Shown here in pieces: positions 28,413-38,203 of a DNA stretch of 53,104 nucleotides. The translations under genes and the position numbers were made by a program. The notes below the pieces were generated by a model, which worked only from the letters and a program-made list of their open reading frames with translations, made no database searches and was not told the DNA's origin. Every line of letters begins with the position of its first letter. Position 1 is the stretch's first letter. The stretch is from Blastococcus mobilis (GTDB taxonomy: Bacteria > Actinomycetota > Actinomycetes > Mycobacteriales > Geodermatophilaceae), in assembly GCF_900188025.1 (NCBI RefSeq), contig NZ_FZNO01000029.1:1-53104 (forward strand), read 5' to 3'.

Positions 28413-30026
28413 TCACATGCGGAAGACGCCATAGCCAACTTCCTCCAAGGGGGCGTTCGCGCAGGCGGACAGGGCCAGGCCGAGCACGGTGCGGGTCTGG
28501 GCGGGGTCGATGACGCCGTCGTCCCAGAGCCGGGCGGTGGCGTAGTAGGGGTGGCCCTGTGTCTCGTACTGGTCGCGGATCGGCTTCTTGAACGCCTCCT
28601 CGTCCTCGGCGGGCCACTCCTCGCCGCGGGCCTCGAGCCCGTCGCGGCGGACCTGCGCGAGCACGCTGGCCGCCTGCTCGCCGCCCATCACCGAGATGCG
28701 GGCGTTGGGCCAGGTGAACAGGAAGCGGGGCGAGTAGGCCCGGCCGCACATCGAGTAGTTGCCGGCCCCGAACGAGCCGCCGATGACCACGGTCAGCTTC
28801 GGTACCCGGGCGCAGGCCACCGCGGTGACCATCTTCGCGCCGTGCTTGGCGATGCCGCCGGCCTCGTAGTCGCGGCCGACCATGAACCCGGAGATGTTCT
28901 GCAGGAACAGCAGCGGGATCTTCCGGCGGTCGCACAGCTCGATGAAGTGCGCGCCCTTGAGCGCGGACTCGGCGAACAGCACGCCGTTGTTGGCGATGAT
29001 CCCGACCGGGTGGCCGTGCAGCCGGGCGAAGCCGGTCACCAGCGTCGGCCCGTAGAGCGGCTTGAACTCGGCGAACCGGCTGCCGTCGACCAGGCGGGCG
29101 ATGACCTCGCGGACGTCGTAGGGGGTGCGCGGATCCGGCGGCACGACCTCGTAGACCGACGCCGGGTCGGCCAGCGGCTCCTCGACCGGCGTCACGTCCC
29201 AGGGGCGGGGCTCCCGCGGGCCCAGGGTGCCCACGATCTGCCGGACCAGCTGCAGGGCGTGCGTGTCGTCGTCAGCCAGGTGGTCGGTGACCCCGCTGAC
29301 CCGGCTGTGCAGGTCCCCGCCGCCGAGCTCCTCGGCAGTCACCACCTCACCGGTCGCGGCCTTCACCAGCGGCGGGCCGCCGAGGAAGATCGTGCCCTGC
29401 TCCCGGACGATCACCGCCTCGTCGCTCATCGCCGGCACGTACGCGCCACCGGCCGTGCACGACCCGAGGACGGCGGCGATCTGGGGAATGCCCGCCTTCG
29501 ACATGGTCGCCTGGTTGAAGAAGATCCGGCCGAAGTGCTCGCGGTCGGGGAAGACCTCGTCCTGCATCGGCAGGAACGCGCCCCCGGAGTCGACCAGGTA
29601 GATGCAGGGCAGCCGGTTGTGCAGCGCCACCTCCTGCGCCCGCAGGTGCTTCTTCACCGTCATGGGGTAGTAGGTGCCGCCCTTGACCGTGGCGTCGTTG
29701 GCCACCACGACGCACTCCCGGCCGGCGACGCGGCCGATCCCGGTGATGATCCCCGCCGCCGGCGCCTCGCCGTCGTAGAGACCGTGCGCCGCCAGCGGGG
29801 ACAGCTCGAGGAACGGGCTGCCCGGGTCGAGCAGGGTGTCCACCCGCTCCCGGGGCAGGAGCTTGCCGCGGTCGACGTGCCGCTGCCGGGCACGCTCGCC
29901 CCCACCGAGCGCCACCCGGCCCAGCTGGGCGGCGAGGTCGGCGGCCAGCTCGGCGTGCGCGGCGGCATTGCGGGCGGCGCCGTCGGCGTCGGCCGGAACG
30001 GCAGGGTGAAGCACGGGTGCGTCCAC
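28413..30026 (-). CDS. Acyl-CoA carboxylase carboxyltransferase (AccD1/MccB-like)
   Basis: A 537-residue carboxyltransferase beta-type subunit with N and C crotonase-like lobes. [42 protein letters not shown], the [16 protein letters not shown] oxyanion region, [14 protein letters not shown] and [10 protein letters not shown] are visible and agree with methylcrotonyl-CoA carboxylase beta subunits. GTG 30026 has no clear ribosome site and lies only 10 bases from the first candidate TetR operator, so it may be leaderless and directly repressed. First gene of the three-gene operon. Confidence 0.93.
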   Translation of the reverse strand: MDAPVLHPAVPADADGAARNAAAHAELAADLAAQLGRVALGGGERARQRHVDRGKLLPRERVDTLLDPGSPFLELSPLAAHGLYDGEAPAAGIITGIGRVAGRECVVVANDATVKGGTYYPMTVKKHLRAQEVALHNRLPCIYLVDSGGAFLPMQDEVFPDREHFGRIFFNQATMSKAGIPQIAAVLGSCTAGGAYVPAMSDEAVIVREQGTIFLGGPPLVKAATGEVVTAEELGGGDLHSRVSGVTDHLADDDTHALQLVRQIVGTLGPREPRPWDVTPVEEPLADPASVYEVVPPDPRTPYDVREVIARLVDGSRFAEFKPLYGPTLVTGFARLHGHPVGIIANNGVLFAESALKGAHFIELCDRRKIPLLFLQNISGFMVGRDYEAGGIAKHGAKMVTAVACARVPKLTVVIGGSFGAGNYSMCGRAYSPRFLFTWPNARISVMGGEQAASVLAQVRRDGLEARGEEWPAEDEEAFKKPIRDQYETQGHPYYATARLWDDGVIDPAQTRTVLGLALSACANAPLEEVGYGVFRM

Positions 30027-30035
30027 GCGCAGAGG

Positions 30036-30093
30036 TTAACCGGCGTTCACTCCCGAGGTCCACCTCCCACTCCGGAGGATTAACCGCGGTTCA
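30036..30093. promoter_or_regulatory. Two TetR-type operators in the divergent promoter
   Basis: Two related 14-bp semi-palindromes, TTAACCGGCGTTCA (30036-30049) and TTAACCGCGGTTCA (30080-30093), sit in the 89-base gap between the carboxyltransferase and TetR genes. Their starts are 44 bp apart, about four helical turns. The second lies just upstream of TAGCAT (30102-30107), a likely -10 for the TetR gene. Each operator thus appears to serve one of the two promoters. Confidence 0.75.
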
Positions 30094-30115
30094 CTTCGCC
30101 GCTAGCATCGCGGAC

Positions 30116-30721
30116 GTGACCTCGATGCGGGCGGCTCGGGACGCAGCGCTGCACGCCGACGCCGAGCGGCCCTCGCGCCGCGAGCAGATCCTGCAGGCGG
30201 CCGCGCAGCTGTTCGCCGAGCGCGGCTCGCGGGCGGTCGGAGTGGACGACGTGGGCGCCGCCGTGGGCGTCACCGGGCCGGCCATCTACCGGCACTTCGC
30301 CAGCAAGGACGCGATGCTCGCCGAGATGCTCCTGCGCATCAGCGAGCGGCTGCTGGCCGGGGGCAGCGAACGGGTGGCCGAGGCCGGCGACGACGCCGAC
30401 GGGCAGCTCCGGGCGCTGATCGCCTTCCAGGTGGACTTCGCCCTCGACAACCCGGCGCTGATCACGGTCCAGGATCGCGACCTCGGCAACGTGGCCGACG
30501 CCGACGCCGCGCAGGTCCGCCGGCTGCAGCGCCGCTACGTCGAGGTGTGGGTCGCCGTGCTGGCCCGGCTGCACCCGGGCGCCGACGCAGCGGCCTGTCG
30601 CGCCCGTGCGCACGCGGTCTTCGGACTCATCAACTCCACGCCGCACAGCGCCGGCCGGCTGAGCCGTCCGGCGATGGCGGCCCTGCTCAGCGACATGGCC
30701 TGGGCGGCGGCCACCACCTGA
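30116..30721 (+). CDS. TetR/AcrR-family regulator of the acyl-CoA operon
   Basis: A 201-residue TetR protein. The helix-turn-helix is REQILQAAAQLFAERG followed by VGVDDVGAAVGVTGPAIYRHF (residues ~20-65). The C-terminal ligand domain is less conserved. GTG 30116 lies 8 bases after a TAGCAT -10 and lacks a ribosome site, so translation is probably leaderless; ATG 30125 is the alternative. It is divergent from the carboxylase operon and most likely represses it and itself, with an acyl-CoA as inducer. Confidence 0.88.
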   Translation: MTSMRAARDAALHADAERPSRREQILQAAAQLFAERGSRAVGVDDVGAAVGVTGPAIYRHFASKDAMLAEMLLRISERLLAGGSERVAEAGDDADGQLRALIAFQVDFALDNPALITVQDRDLGNVADADAAQVRRLQRRYVEVWVAVLARLHPGADAAACRARAHAVFGLINSTPHSAGRLSRPAMAALLSDMAWAAATT

Positions 30722-30727
30722 GGCTCC

Positions 30728-30786
30728 GGAAAGGACCCCGTCCTCCCCACCGCTCGCACGCTCGCGGCGGTGCCCTGGACGGGGCC
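30728..30786 (+). terminator. Nested-hairpin repeat, likely terminator (second copy)
   Basis: Seven bases after the TetR stop. Outer arms GGACCCCGTCC/GGACGGGGCC enclose an inner stem CACCGC/GCGGTG around TCGCACGCTC. It shares arm sequence and nested layout with 17208-17264. Confidence 0.7.
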
Positions 30787-30803
30787 GGCGACGCGGTTCC
30801 CTT

Positions 30804-32624
30804 TCAGCCGGCGGGGAACGGCGGGACCGGGAGCGCCAGCCCGGCGTCGGCGACCCGGTCGACCTCCGCGGAGCCGCCGTCGGCCTCCTCGTCGACCCAG
30901 GCGCTCTCCACGATCGTCACCGTCGAGCCGGAGACCGCGCTGGCGTACTCCGCCCCGGACAGCTCCGCGGGACTGCCGGTGTAGCGGACGCCCTCGCGCA
31001 GCAGGTCGTTGACGTTGCCGGTGCCGTTGCGGTCGGTCAGCGCCTGCAGCTCGCGTGCCGCCGCGGTGTCGGGCATCCGGACACGGGCGACGGAGACGAC
31101 GACGGGCTCGCCGTCGATGCGGGCGGAGTAGAGGGCCCGGGACAGCCCCGTGCAGTCGACCCCGGCGAAGAAGCCCGCGGTCTCGCCGTAGGCGTGCCCG
31201 GCACACGTGTCGTCGACCTGGATCGCCTCGACCGTGTAGTCGGTGCCGCCGACCTGCTGGACGTCACCGACCACCGGGCCCACGGCTGTCGGCTCCGGGG
31301 GCGGGGGGTCGGCTGCGGCACGGCCACCGTCGTCCTCCCCGCCCAGGAGCAGCCACGCACCGACACCGAGGACGGCGACGGCCAGCACGGCCACCAGCGC
31401 CATGAGCGCCGCGCGGCCGCCGCGGGAGCGGTCCGAGGATTCCTCGGCACCGCCCTGCCCGTCCGGGTTCCACCGGACCGGGGGCATGGCGGGGACCGCA
31501 GGCTGCGACAGCGGCTGGGGCTGCGACAACGGTGGGGGCTGGGACAACGGTGGGCGCTGGGGGAACACCTTGGTGCGCGGCGGGACCACGGTGCCGGCCG
31601 GCGGGGTCGGCTCCGCATCGGGCTCGGCACCGGTGAAGAGCCCCCCGAGACCGCCGTCCTCAGGGGGCGCCGACGGCCCGTCGATGGCCACTGTGTCCCG
31701 CGGCGGCCGGGCCGGTGCCGCGCCCGGTGCGGGCGCCTCCGCGGCAGCGGCGTGCCCGGCGGCGGCCGAGGCGGCGACTGCCTGCGCGATGGCAGCCGGG
31801 CTCGGCTGGTCCCGCACCGGCGGAGCGCCCGAGGCCTGGGCCTCGGGACCGCCCGGAGCCTGGACCTCAGGACCGGCCGGGCCCTGGACCTCGGGAGACG
31901 GCGCGGCGAAGGAACCACCGGAGGCCGGGGACGCCGCCATCGCCGCGGGGGCGAGCAGTTCCGGACGGCGCAGCACATACGGCGAGTACGGGAAGCCCTC
32001 GCCGTTCAGCTCCTCCACCGTGGGGCCGCGCCCGCCGAGCTCGAGCGCCTCCAGCGCGGCCCGGACGTCGGCCGTCGTCCACAGCCGGGGGTTGTCCACG
32101 CCGGCGTAACGGCTGGAGCGGGCGATCCCGAGCAGCAGCGACCGGGGCTCCAGCAGGGCCACCAGGTCCCCCTCGCCGAGGTCACCGTCGGCCGGCACCA
32201 GGCCGGTGACGTCGCCCACCAGCACCGTGAGCCGGGCGATCCGGCCGGGCTCCAGGCCCGCCCGGCGAAGCTTCATGGCCACGTCCATGCCGGCCTTCAT
32301 CAGCCCGTCCAGCGGCGTGGACCCGCCACCGGAGAGCTGCAGCGCCTGCCCCGGGCCGGACTCGGGCGCGATCGTCCACGCCCCCTCCGGAACGGCCTTC
32401 ACCACGCCGGACTGCCGCAGGACCTCGGCGATCCGGATGACGGCGATGCCCTCGGGCACGAAGAGGACGGCGTCGGAGACCCGCCGTCCCAGCGGCCCGT
32501 CGATCAGCGGGATGGAGGCGACGACGGCGGCGCGGACGGAGGCGCCGGTGTCCCAGCGGGTCAGCTCGCCGAACAGAGCTTGCTCCCCCGCGGTCTGCAG
32601 CGGCGCCGGGGTCAGGGCCAGCAC
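30804..32624 (-). CDS. Proline-rich single-TM protein of unknown function
   Basis: A 606-residue protein. Residues ~1-225 form a conserved-looking soluble domain (GEQALFGELTRWDTGASVRA, VSDAVLFVPEGIAVIRI), vaguely like NERD-type domains, though no nuclease residues can be confirmed. Residues ~240-410 are rich in Pro/Ala with repeated SQPPP/SQPQP units. A transmembrane segment, AALMALVAVLAVAVLGVGAW, follows near residue ~430. The C-terminal ~150 residues contain two Cys (DDTCAGH, GVDCTG) and would lie outside. GTG 32624 has GGAGG upstream. No function is assigned. Confidence 0.75.
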   Translation of the reverse strand: MLALTPAPLQTAGEQALFGELTRWDTGASVRAAVVASIPLIDGPLGRRVSDAVLFVPEGIAVIRIAEVLRQSGVVKAVPEGAWTIAPESGPGQALQLSGGGSTPLDGLMKAGMDVAMKLRRAGLEPGRIARLTVLVGDVTGLVPADGDLGEGDLVALLEPRSLLLGIARSSRYAGVDNPRLWTTADVRAALEALELGGRGPTVEELNGEGFPYSPYVLRRPELLAPAAMAASPASGGSFAAPSPEVQGPAGPEVQAPGGPEAQASGAPPVRDQPSPAAIAQAVAASAAAGHAAAAEAPAPGAAPARPPRDTVAIDGPSAPPEDGGLGGLFTGAEPDAEPTPPAGTVVPPRTKVFPQRPPLSQPPPLSQPQPLSQPAVPAMPPVRWNPDGQGGAEESSDRSRGGRAALMALVAVLAVAVLGVGAWLLLGGEDDGGRAAADPPPPEPTAVGPVVGDVQQVGGTDYTVEAIQVDDTCAGHAYGETAGFFAGVDCTGLSRALYSARIDGEPVVVSVARVRMPDTAAARELQALTDRNGTGNVNDLLREGVRYTGSPAELSGAEYASAVSGSTVTIVESAWVDEEADGGSAEVDRVADAGLALPVPPFPAG

Positions 32625-32789
32625 GTCGGATGTCCTCCGGGCGGTCGGGTTCTCGGGTCGTTCCGGGCACGCAGACGCCTGGCGCCCCCCGACGCGCACT
32701 GCCCAGGGGCGGATGGGCCCGGCGCCGGCAGCTCCCCCGACGCTACGTCATCGACCGGGCGCGGCCCGGCCTCCGCGCCGGAGCGCCGA

Positions 32790-33998
32790 TCAGTCGCGGA
32801 CGGCCACGACGTCGGCCGACGGCTCGTCAGCGGTCTGCGAGCGCGCCAGCCAGCGGCTCCGGGCCAGCGTGTCGACGACCGCCCAGAGCAGTGCGAGACC
32901 GACGGCGACCGGGAGTGCCGACCACCAGTTCCACGGCGGGAGCACACCCAGCGCCTGCTGCGCGACGGCGGCCGCGTAGACCGCTGCGGTGATGACCATC
33001 CCGGCCGCCCAGCCGGGCACACGCCGGGTGACGGCGACATCGATGAGAACCGCCCCGACGATCAGCACCACCGGGAGGACCGAGGGCGGGAAGCCGATCG
33101 CGACCAGGCCGAGCCACATGACGGCCCGGTAGGCGAGGTAGGTGGCGGCGAGGATCGTCGCGGTCCAGCGCAGGCCCACGACCTTGCGGGCGATCACGAG
33201 GGACAGCAGGCCGGCGCAGACCAGCCAGGCGGGGTGCACCCACGACGGCACGGGGAGCATGAACATCGCCGGCGACTGGCCCTGCGAGGCGGCGAAGTCC
33301 AGCAGCTGGGGCTCGGCCGTCGTCCGACCGGCCTCGTAGGCCGACAGCGACAGGACGCCGTACTCCTGGTGCTGGTTGGGGAAGAGCACGTTCTCCAGGA
33401 AGAACAGCCAGAGGCCCAGCGAGACGAGATCCCGGACGCGGCCGGGCGCGGCGTAGAGCCACCAACCCCGGATCGCACCGGCCAGCATGATCGCCGTCCC
33501 CAGGTAGAGCAGCGCGTGGCTGGGGCTCCAGCTGGTGATGTCCAGGCCGTTGATCCGGTGGTTGATGATGTCGAGCGGGACGGCCACCAGGAACGCGCCG
33601 ATGCCCCACTGCATGAGCCTCAGGGCGCGGCGGTCGACACCGTAGCCGCTGTAGCTGTGGAAGACCACCAGGGCGACGACCAGGACGGTGCCCGCGGAGT
33701 TCAGCAGGTGCGGGGGCGCCAGGTCGTCCCGGAGCCACATGAAGTGCCAGGACACGTCCCAGCTCGAGCCGAGCATCTTCAGCAGGAACGCACCCAGCCA
33801 CGCGGTGTAGATCCACCGCAGCTCGGTCGCGGTCGTGACCCGGCCCGGGCGTCCCGGGGTCATGTAGGCCAGCCAGAGCCACCGCACCAGGGCGACCGGA
33901 CGGGCACCCCCGTCGCGCAGCGATCCCGGCGCCGCCGGAGACGCCGGAGACGCCGGAGACGCCGGACGGGCGTGGGCTGGTACAGCAGGAGACGGCAC
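32790..33998 (-). CDS. Multi-pass membrane protein of unknown function
   Basis: A 402-residue protein with about nine to ten hydrophobic helices. Conserved-looking polar spots within the membrane part are SSWDVSWHFMWLRDDLAPPH, INHRINGLDITSWSPSHALL and FPNQHQEYG, rich in His and acidic residues, which could bind a cofactor or metal. The N-terminus has an SPASPASPA stretch encoded by three 9-bp GCCGGAGAC-type repeats (33938-33965). GTG 33998 follows GAGGAAG. I do not recognise a family. Confidence 0.75.
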   Translation of the reverse strand: MPSPAVPAHARPASPASPASPAAPGSLRDGGARPVALVRWLWLAYMTPGRPGRVTTATELRWIYTAWLGAFLLKMLGSSWDVSWHFMWLRDDLAPPHLLNSAGTVLVVALVVFHSYSGYGVDRRALRLMQWGIGAFLVAVPLDIINHRINGLDITSWSPSHALLYLGTAIMLAGAIRGWWLYAAPGRVRDLVSLGLWLFFLENVLFPNQHQEYGVLSLSAYEAGRTTAEPQLLDFAASQGQSPAMFMLPVPSWVHPAWLVCAGLLSLVIARKVVGLRWTATILAATYLAYRAVMWLGLVAIGFPPSVLPVVLIVGAVLIDVAVTRRVPGWAAGMVITAAVYAAAVAQQALGVLPPWNWWSALPVAVGLALLWAVVDTLARSRWLARSQTADEPSADVVAVRD

Positions 33999-34145
33999 AG
34001 AGACTTCCTCGGCTCGTTGGGAGTTGCCCGACCCTAGCGGCGCGGATCACCGGCCCAGATCCTTCGAAGGGCACGGTCGCGACGCGTCCGCTACTGCCCG
34101 GACAGGCGGGGCGGGCGGTGCGCACGGTGCGTACTGTCGGGCGAC

Positions 34146-34814
34146 GTGGCAGAGAGCGCAGGGCACCTGGTCTGGATCGACTGCGAGATGACCGGTCTCG
34201 ACATCGTCAAGGACAAGCTGATCGAGGTCGCAGTCGTCGTGACCGACTCCGAGCTGAACGTGCTCGACTCCGGCCTGGACCTGATCATCTCGGCGGACGA
34301 CGCCGCACTGGACGGGATGGAGGACGTCGTCGTCGAGATGCACCGGAAGTCGGGGCTCACCGACGCAGTCCGCGCCTCGACCCTCACCGTCGCGGAGGCC
34401 GAGCAGCAGCTGCTGACCTACATCAAGCGCTGGGTGCCCGAGCGCCGGACCGCGCCCCTGTGCGGGAACTCGATCGGCACCGACCGCGGCTTCCTGGCCC
34501 GCGACATGCCCGAGCTCGACGACCACCTGCACTACCGGATGGTCGACGTCTCCTCGATCAAGGAGCTGGCGCGCCGCTGGTTCCCCCGGGTGTACTTCGC
34601 CCAGCCGTCGAAGGGCCTGGCCCACCGCGCGCTGGCCGACATCATCGAGTCGGTGCGGGAGCTGGCGTACTACCGCCGCACCCTCTTCGTGCCGGCGCCG
34701 GGACCCAGCAGCGACCAGGCGAAGGGCGCGGCCGAGGAGGTCGTCGACTCGTTCGCGACCCTGCTCGCCGCCGGTGACGCCACAGCCCCGGAAGGCGCCG
34801 CCGGGACGGCGTGA
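34146..34814 (+). CDS. orn: Oligoribonuclease
   Basis: A 222-residue DEDD-family 3'-5' exoribonuclease that degrades di- to pentanucleotides, including pGpG from c-di-GMP turnover. [20 protein letters not shown] holds the first Asp/Glu pair; [32 protein letters not shown] and the [17 protein letters not shown] helix with the late His and Asp complete the site. GTG 34146 is the start. The alanine-rich C-terminal tail (~30 residues) is longer than in E. coli Orn, as is common in actinobacteria. Confidence 0.96.
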   Translation: MAESAGHLVWIDCEMTGLDIVKDKLIEVAVVVTDSELNVLDSGLDLIISADDAALDGMEDVVVEMHRKSGLTDAVRASTLTVAEAEQQLLTYIKRWVPERRTAPLCGNSIGTDRGFLARDMPELDDHLHYRMVDVSSIKELARRWFPRVYFAQPSKGLAHRALADIIESVRELAYYRRTLFVPAPGPSSDQAKGAAEEVVDSFATLLAAGDATAPEGAAGTA

Positions 34815-34908
34815 GCGAGAACGCTCCCCCGGCCGTGCGGAACGGCTGACCGACTCCGGTATCGTTGCGCCGGTTCCTCTTCGGGCGCGTGCGCCCGCGG
34901 GGAGCGAT

Positions 34909-34985
34909 GGTGGGTGTAGCTCAGCTGGTAGAGCACCAGGTTGTGATCCTGGGTGTCGCGGGTTCGAGCCCCGTCACTCACCCCA
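34909..34985 (+). tRNA. tRNA-His (anticodon GTG)
   Basis: A cloverleaf with GTGGGTG (34910-34916) pairing CACTCAC (34975-34981, one G-T pair), anticodon stem CCAGG/CCTGG and loop TTGTGAT with GTG at 34943-34945. The T arm is GCGGG-TTCGAGC-CCCGT. G34909 opposite C34982 is the extra -1 base pair diagnostic of tRNA-His. CCA is encoded at 34983-34985. It marks the left edge of a decayed island. Confidence 0.95.
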
Positions 34986-34992
34986 CGCAGGG

Positions 34993-35022
34993 AGGCCCTG
35001 GTCAGGCGACTGACCAGGGCCT
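34993..35022 (+). terminator. Hairpin terminator after tRNA-His
   Basis: A perfect 12-bp stem AGGCCCTGGTCA/TGACCAGGGCCT with a GGCGAC loop, 7 bases after the tRNA CCA end, followed by TCCCCGTT. It is the probable transcription end of tRNA-His. Confidence 0.85.
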
Positions 35023-35064
35023 TCCCCGTTCCCCGGCCCGTGCTGGGGGGCAAGATCACGCTCG

Positions 35065-37376
35065 GTGCACCTCTCGCTGGGGGGCACTTTGGGGGGCAGT
35101 GGCGGGGCGACTGCGCTGGGCCGCACCGCGGGCCTGGCCGACCCGACGGTGACGATCGTCGACCCCGCGATGGGCACCGGCGCATACGTCCTCGACGTCC
35201 TGGAGACCGTCGCCGACACCGCCCGCAGCCAGCAGGGCCCGGGCGCGGTGCCCGCCCAGCTCAAGGACGCCGCCGCGCGCATCGTCGGGGTGGAGAAGCA
35301 GACCGGGCCGTTCACCGTCGCCGAACTCCGGGTCGCGGAGACCCTGCGCCGCCACGGCGCCACGCCACCGCCCGGCGGCGTGCGGCTCTACGTCGCCGAC
35401 ACCCTCGACAACCCGTTCGCCGAGCAGGCCCGCCTGGCCGCCACCCTCGACCCCATCGCGGTCTCCCGCCGCCACGCCAACAGGATGAAGGCCGAGGAGC
35501 CCGGGGTCGTGGTCCTCGGCAACCCCCCGTACCGGGAGCGCGCGAAGGGCTCCGGCGGATTCATCGAGGAGGGCGCCCCGAACACCGCCCAGTGGGCGAC
35601 GCCGCCCTTGACGGCCTTCCGGGAGCCGGGCAACGGCCTGGCCGAGTACGTGCTCAGCAACCTGTACGTGTACTTCTGGCGGTGGGCCACGTGGAAGGTC
35701 TTCGACGCCCACCCCGACAGCGGCGACGGCGTCATCTGCTTCATCACCACCTCCGGCTACCTCAAGGGCCCCGGGTTCGCCGGCATGCGCCGCTACCTGT
35801 GCGCGAACGCCTCCGAGGGCTGGATCATCGACTGCACCCCGGAGGGCCACCAGCCGGAGGTGAACACCCGCATCTTCGGCGGCGTGCAGCAGCCGGTGGC
35901 GATCGGCCTGTTCGTCCGGCGCGGCGACAACGACCCCGACAGCCCGGCGGCGGTGCATTACCGGGCGCTGCACGGACGTCAGTCGGACAAGTTCGACGAC
36001 CTGAAGGCGCTCAGCGTCGACGACTCGGACGACTGGGCGGCTTGCCCCACCGAGTGGACCGCGCCGTTCCTGCCGGCCGGCGGTGACGACTGGGCGGCCA
36101 GCCCACTGCTCGGCGATCTTCTGCCGTGGTTCAACCAGGGGGTCGTCGCGGGACGCACATGGGTGACCGGGCCTCTGGCCTCAACCCTGACCGACCGCTG
36201 GCGGCATCTGGTGAGCGCACCGGTGGGTGAGCAGTCCGCACTCTTCCGGGAGTCGCGGGACGCCACGCTCAGCAAGCGGAAGCAGGGCCTGCCCGGCTTT
36301 CCGCACGCCGATCGGCCGATCGCGGATGAGCGCGGAGAGGCCTCGCTCCGGTACCGGTCGCCTACCGGACATTCGATGTCCAGTACATGTTCCCGGACGA
36401 CCGTCTCCTGTCGACACCGCGGACCGACCTGTGGCGGGTTCGTGGCAGTCACCAGCTGTACATCACCGAGCAGCACGCACATCCGATCAAGCCCGGCGGC
36501 CCAGCGCTCTCGTTCACCGCGCACACCCCGGACATCGACCACTACAACGGCCGCGGCGGACGGGTGCTGCCGCTGTACGCCTCGTCTGGCAGGGAGCGGC
36601 CGAACCTGGCGCCGGGCCTGCTCGACCTGCTCGGCGAGTGCTTCGGCGCGCCGGTGGAGCCGGAGGACCTCATGGCCTACGTCGCCGCGACTACCGCACA
36701 TCGGGCGTTCACCGCCCGCTTCGCCGAGGACCTTCGCACCCCGGGCATCCGGGTGCCGCTCACTGCCGACCCGGAGGTGTGGTCGACGGCCGTCAGCGTG
36801 GGTCGTCGGGTGCTGTGGCTGCACACCCGCGGCGAGCACATGGTCGACTCATCAGCAGGCCGACCGGCCAGTCCGCCGCGGATCGCCCACGAGGCCGCGC
36901 GGCCGAAGGTGCTCGTCGCCATCCCGGACAGCCCGGAGGGGATGCCTGACGAGCTGAGCTACGACCCCGTCACGCAGGTGCTGTCCGTCGGCACCGGCCG
37001 GATCGGCCCGGTCTCGCCCGCGGTGTGGGACTACCAGGTCTCCGGGATGCACGTGCTTCGGAAGTGGTTCGGCTACCGGCGGGCAACCCGGCCCAAGACC
37101 CGCGGGGAGCAGTCCGCGCTCGACGACCTCCGCCCGATCTCATGGCCGGCGGCGTACACCACCGACCTGCTGGAGCTGCTCGAGGCGCTGACGCTCGTCA
37201 CCGAGATGGAGCCCGAGCAGGCGCAGGTGCTGGACCGCGTCATGGCGGGCCCGCGCATCAGCGTGGCCACGCTGACCGCGGCGGGCGTCCTGCCGGTGCC
37301 GCCGGAGCGGCGCACCCTGCCGAAGACGCCCCGTACGTCGGCGTCGCCGGCTGAGGATCTCCTGCCCGGGATCTGA
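35065..37376 (+). pseudogene. Type ISP-like restriction/methylation protein, truncated and frameshifted
   Basis: Homology begins near 35125 with adenine-methyltransferase motif I, TIVDPAMGTGAYVLDVL, and motif IV, VVVLGNPPY (N-P-P-Y). FITTSGYLKGPGFAGMRRYL follows. Near 36352-36362 the frame changes: after SLRYRSPTGH the conserved text continues as VAYRTFDVQYMFPDDRLL and TPRTDLWRV in the next frame, running to a stop at 37376 through a target-recognition-like region (LPLYASSGRERPNLAPGLL, DYQVSGMHVLRKWFGYR). Full-length type ISP enzymes carry an N-terminal nuclease-helicase of about 800 residues; none is present here. The gene is therefore missing its 5' half and carries a one-base indel. Confidence 0.8.
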
Positions 37377-37458
37377 CTTCGGGCGCCGCCCCTCCGGCTA
37401 CGCCCTCAACCGCTTGGTCGCGCTGGAAGGCCGTCGCACGCGCTGGCTCCGTCTGTTC

Positions 37459-37560
37459 TGCGGGTTGTGCGGGTTCCGCGAGGCCCGCAGCAGCCCCAGG
37501 GATCCTCGTGCGGCTGCAGGCGTCCGTGGACAAGCCGCCGCAGAACCCGCACAACCCGCA
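37459..37560. repeat. 17-bp perfect inverted repeat with 9-bp subrepeats
   Basis: TGCGGGTTGTGCGGGTT at 37459-37475 is repeated in reverse complement at 37544-37560, with 68 bases between. Each arm is itself two copies of a TGCGGGTT-type unit. It lies in the 217-base gap between the methyltransferase remnant and the DUF3987 fragment and could form a large cruciform or transcript hairpin. Confidence 0.8.
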
Positions 37561-37593
37561 CAACCACGGACGGGGTGACGCGGACAGTAGGGG

Positions 37594-38199
37594 CTACCGC
37601 GAGGCCGGGCCGGTGACCACGGACGGATGCACCGCGTACTGGCGCGGCGGCCGGCGGCCGCCCTGCGGGCCGGGAGGCGGCGGGGGGAGCGGGCTCAGCC
37701 ATCCGAAGTTGACGAGCAGCGCGAGCGGAGCGTCCAGGTCGGTGGTCTTGCGGAGGTCGCTGTTCCGCAGGGCGTCGAACGCGTCGCGATGGCTGAACTG
37801 GGGGCGCCCCTTCCGCTCGGCCCAGGCGAGGACGCGCTGCGCGGTGCGCAGCGTGTCGTCCGCTTCCATCACATCGAAGGCGGCGAGCGCGTGGTGGATG
37901 AAGTACCACGCCAGCTGCAGCGCGCAGCGCATCGGCGCGCCGCTGATGGCGACCGTGGACCACTGCTCCGGCGGCAGGTGCACCAGGTGCAGCAGGGCAG
38001 CGATGCGGGCCGTGTGCCCGGCGAGCTTGGCGATCCAGCCGCCGAGGTTCGCCAGATCCTCATCGGGGCGCAGCCGGGGCTCGATCTGCTTGCGGAAGTC
38101 GTTGAGCACCGCGAGGGCTTCGGCGTCCACCAGCAGCGGCATCGGCTGCTCGCCGATATTGGGCAGCAGGGCCCCGGCGATCGCCGCGACCTGCTCGTC
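37594..38199 (-). pseudogene. DUF3987-type (primase-associated) protein, 3' fragment
   Basis: About 200 residues with DFRKQIEPRLRP, LGGWIAKLAGHTARIAALLH and AWYFIHHALAAFDVME, the typical end of DUF3987 proteins found on plasmids and integrative elements with primase-polymerase domains. Homology extends upstream of the ATG at 38142 to about 38199, where an in-frame TAG formed with the CTAG sits at the insertion sequence edge. No N-terminal part is found beyond the insertion, so the gene was truncated. Confidence 0.7.
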
Positions 38200-38203
38200 C
38201 TAG
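38200..38203. repeat. CTAG target-site copy, left
   Basis: CTAG directly adjacent to the left inverted repeat; the matching copy is at 39869-39872. Confidence 0.8.

Noticed and set aside
33938-33965. Short 9-bp repeats as a possible CRISPR or regulatory array
   Set aside because: Only three in-frame GCCGGAGAC-type units that encode a Ser-Pro-Ala stretch; no spacers.
31194-34037. Plus-strand frame of 947 codons opposite the two orphan membrane genes
   Set aside because: Arg/Gly/His-rich composition without motifs and long antisense overlap; the minus-strand frames have TM segments and ribosome sites.
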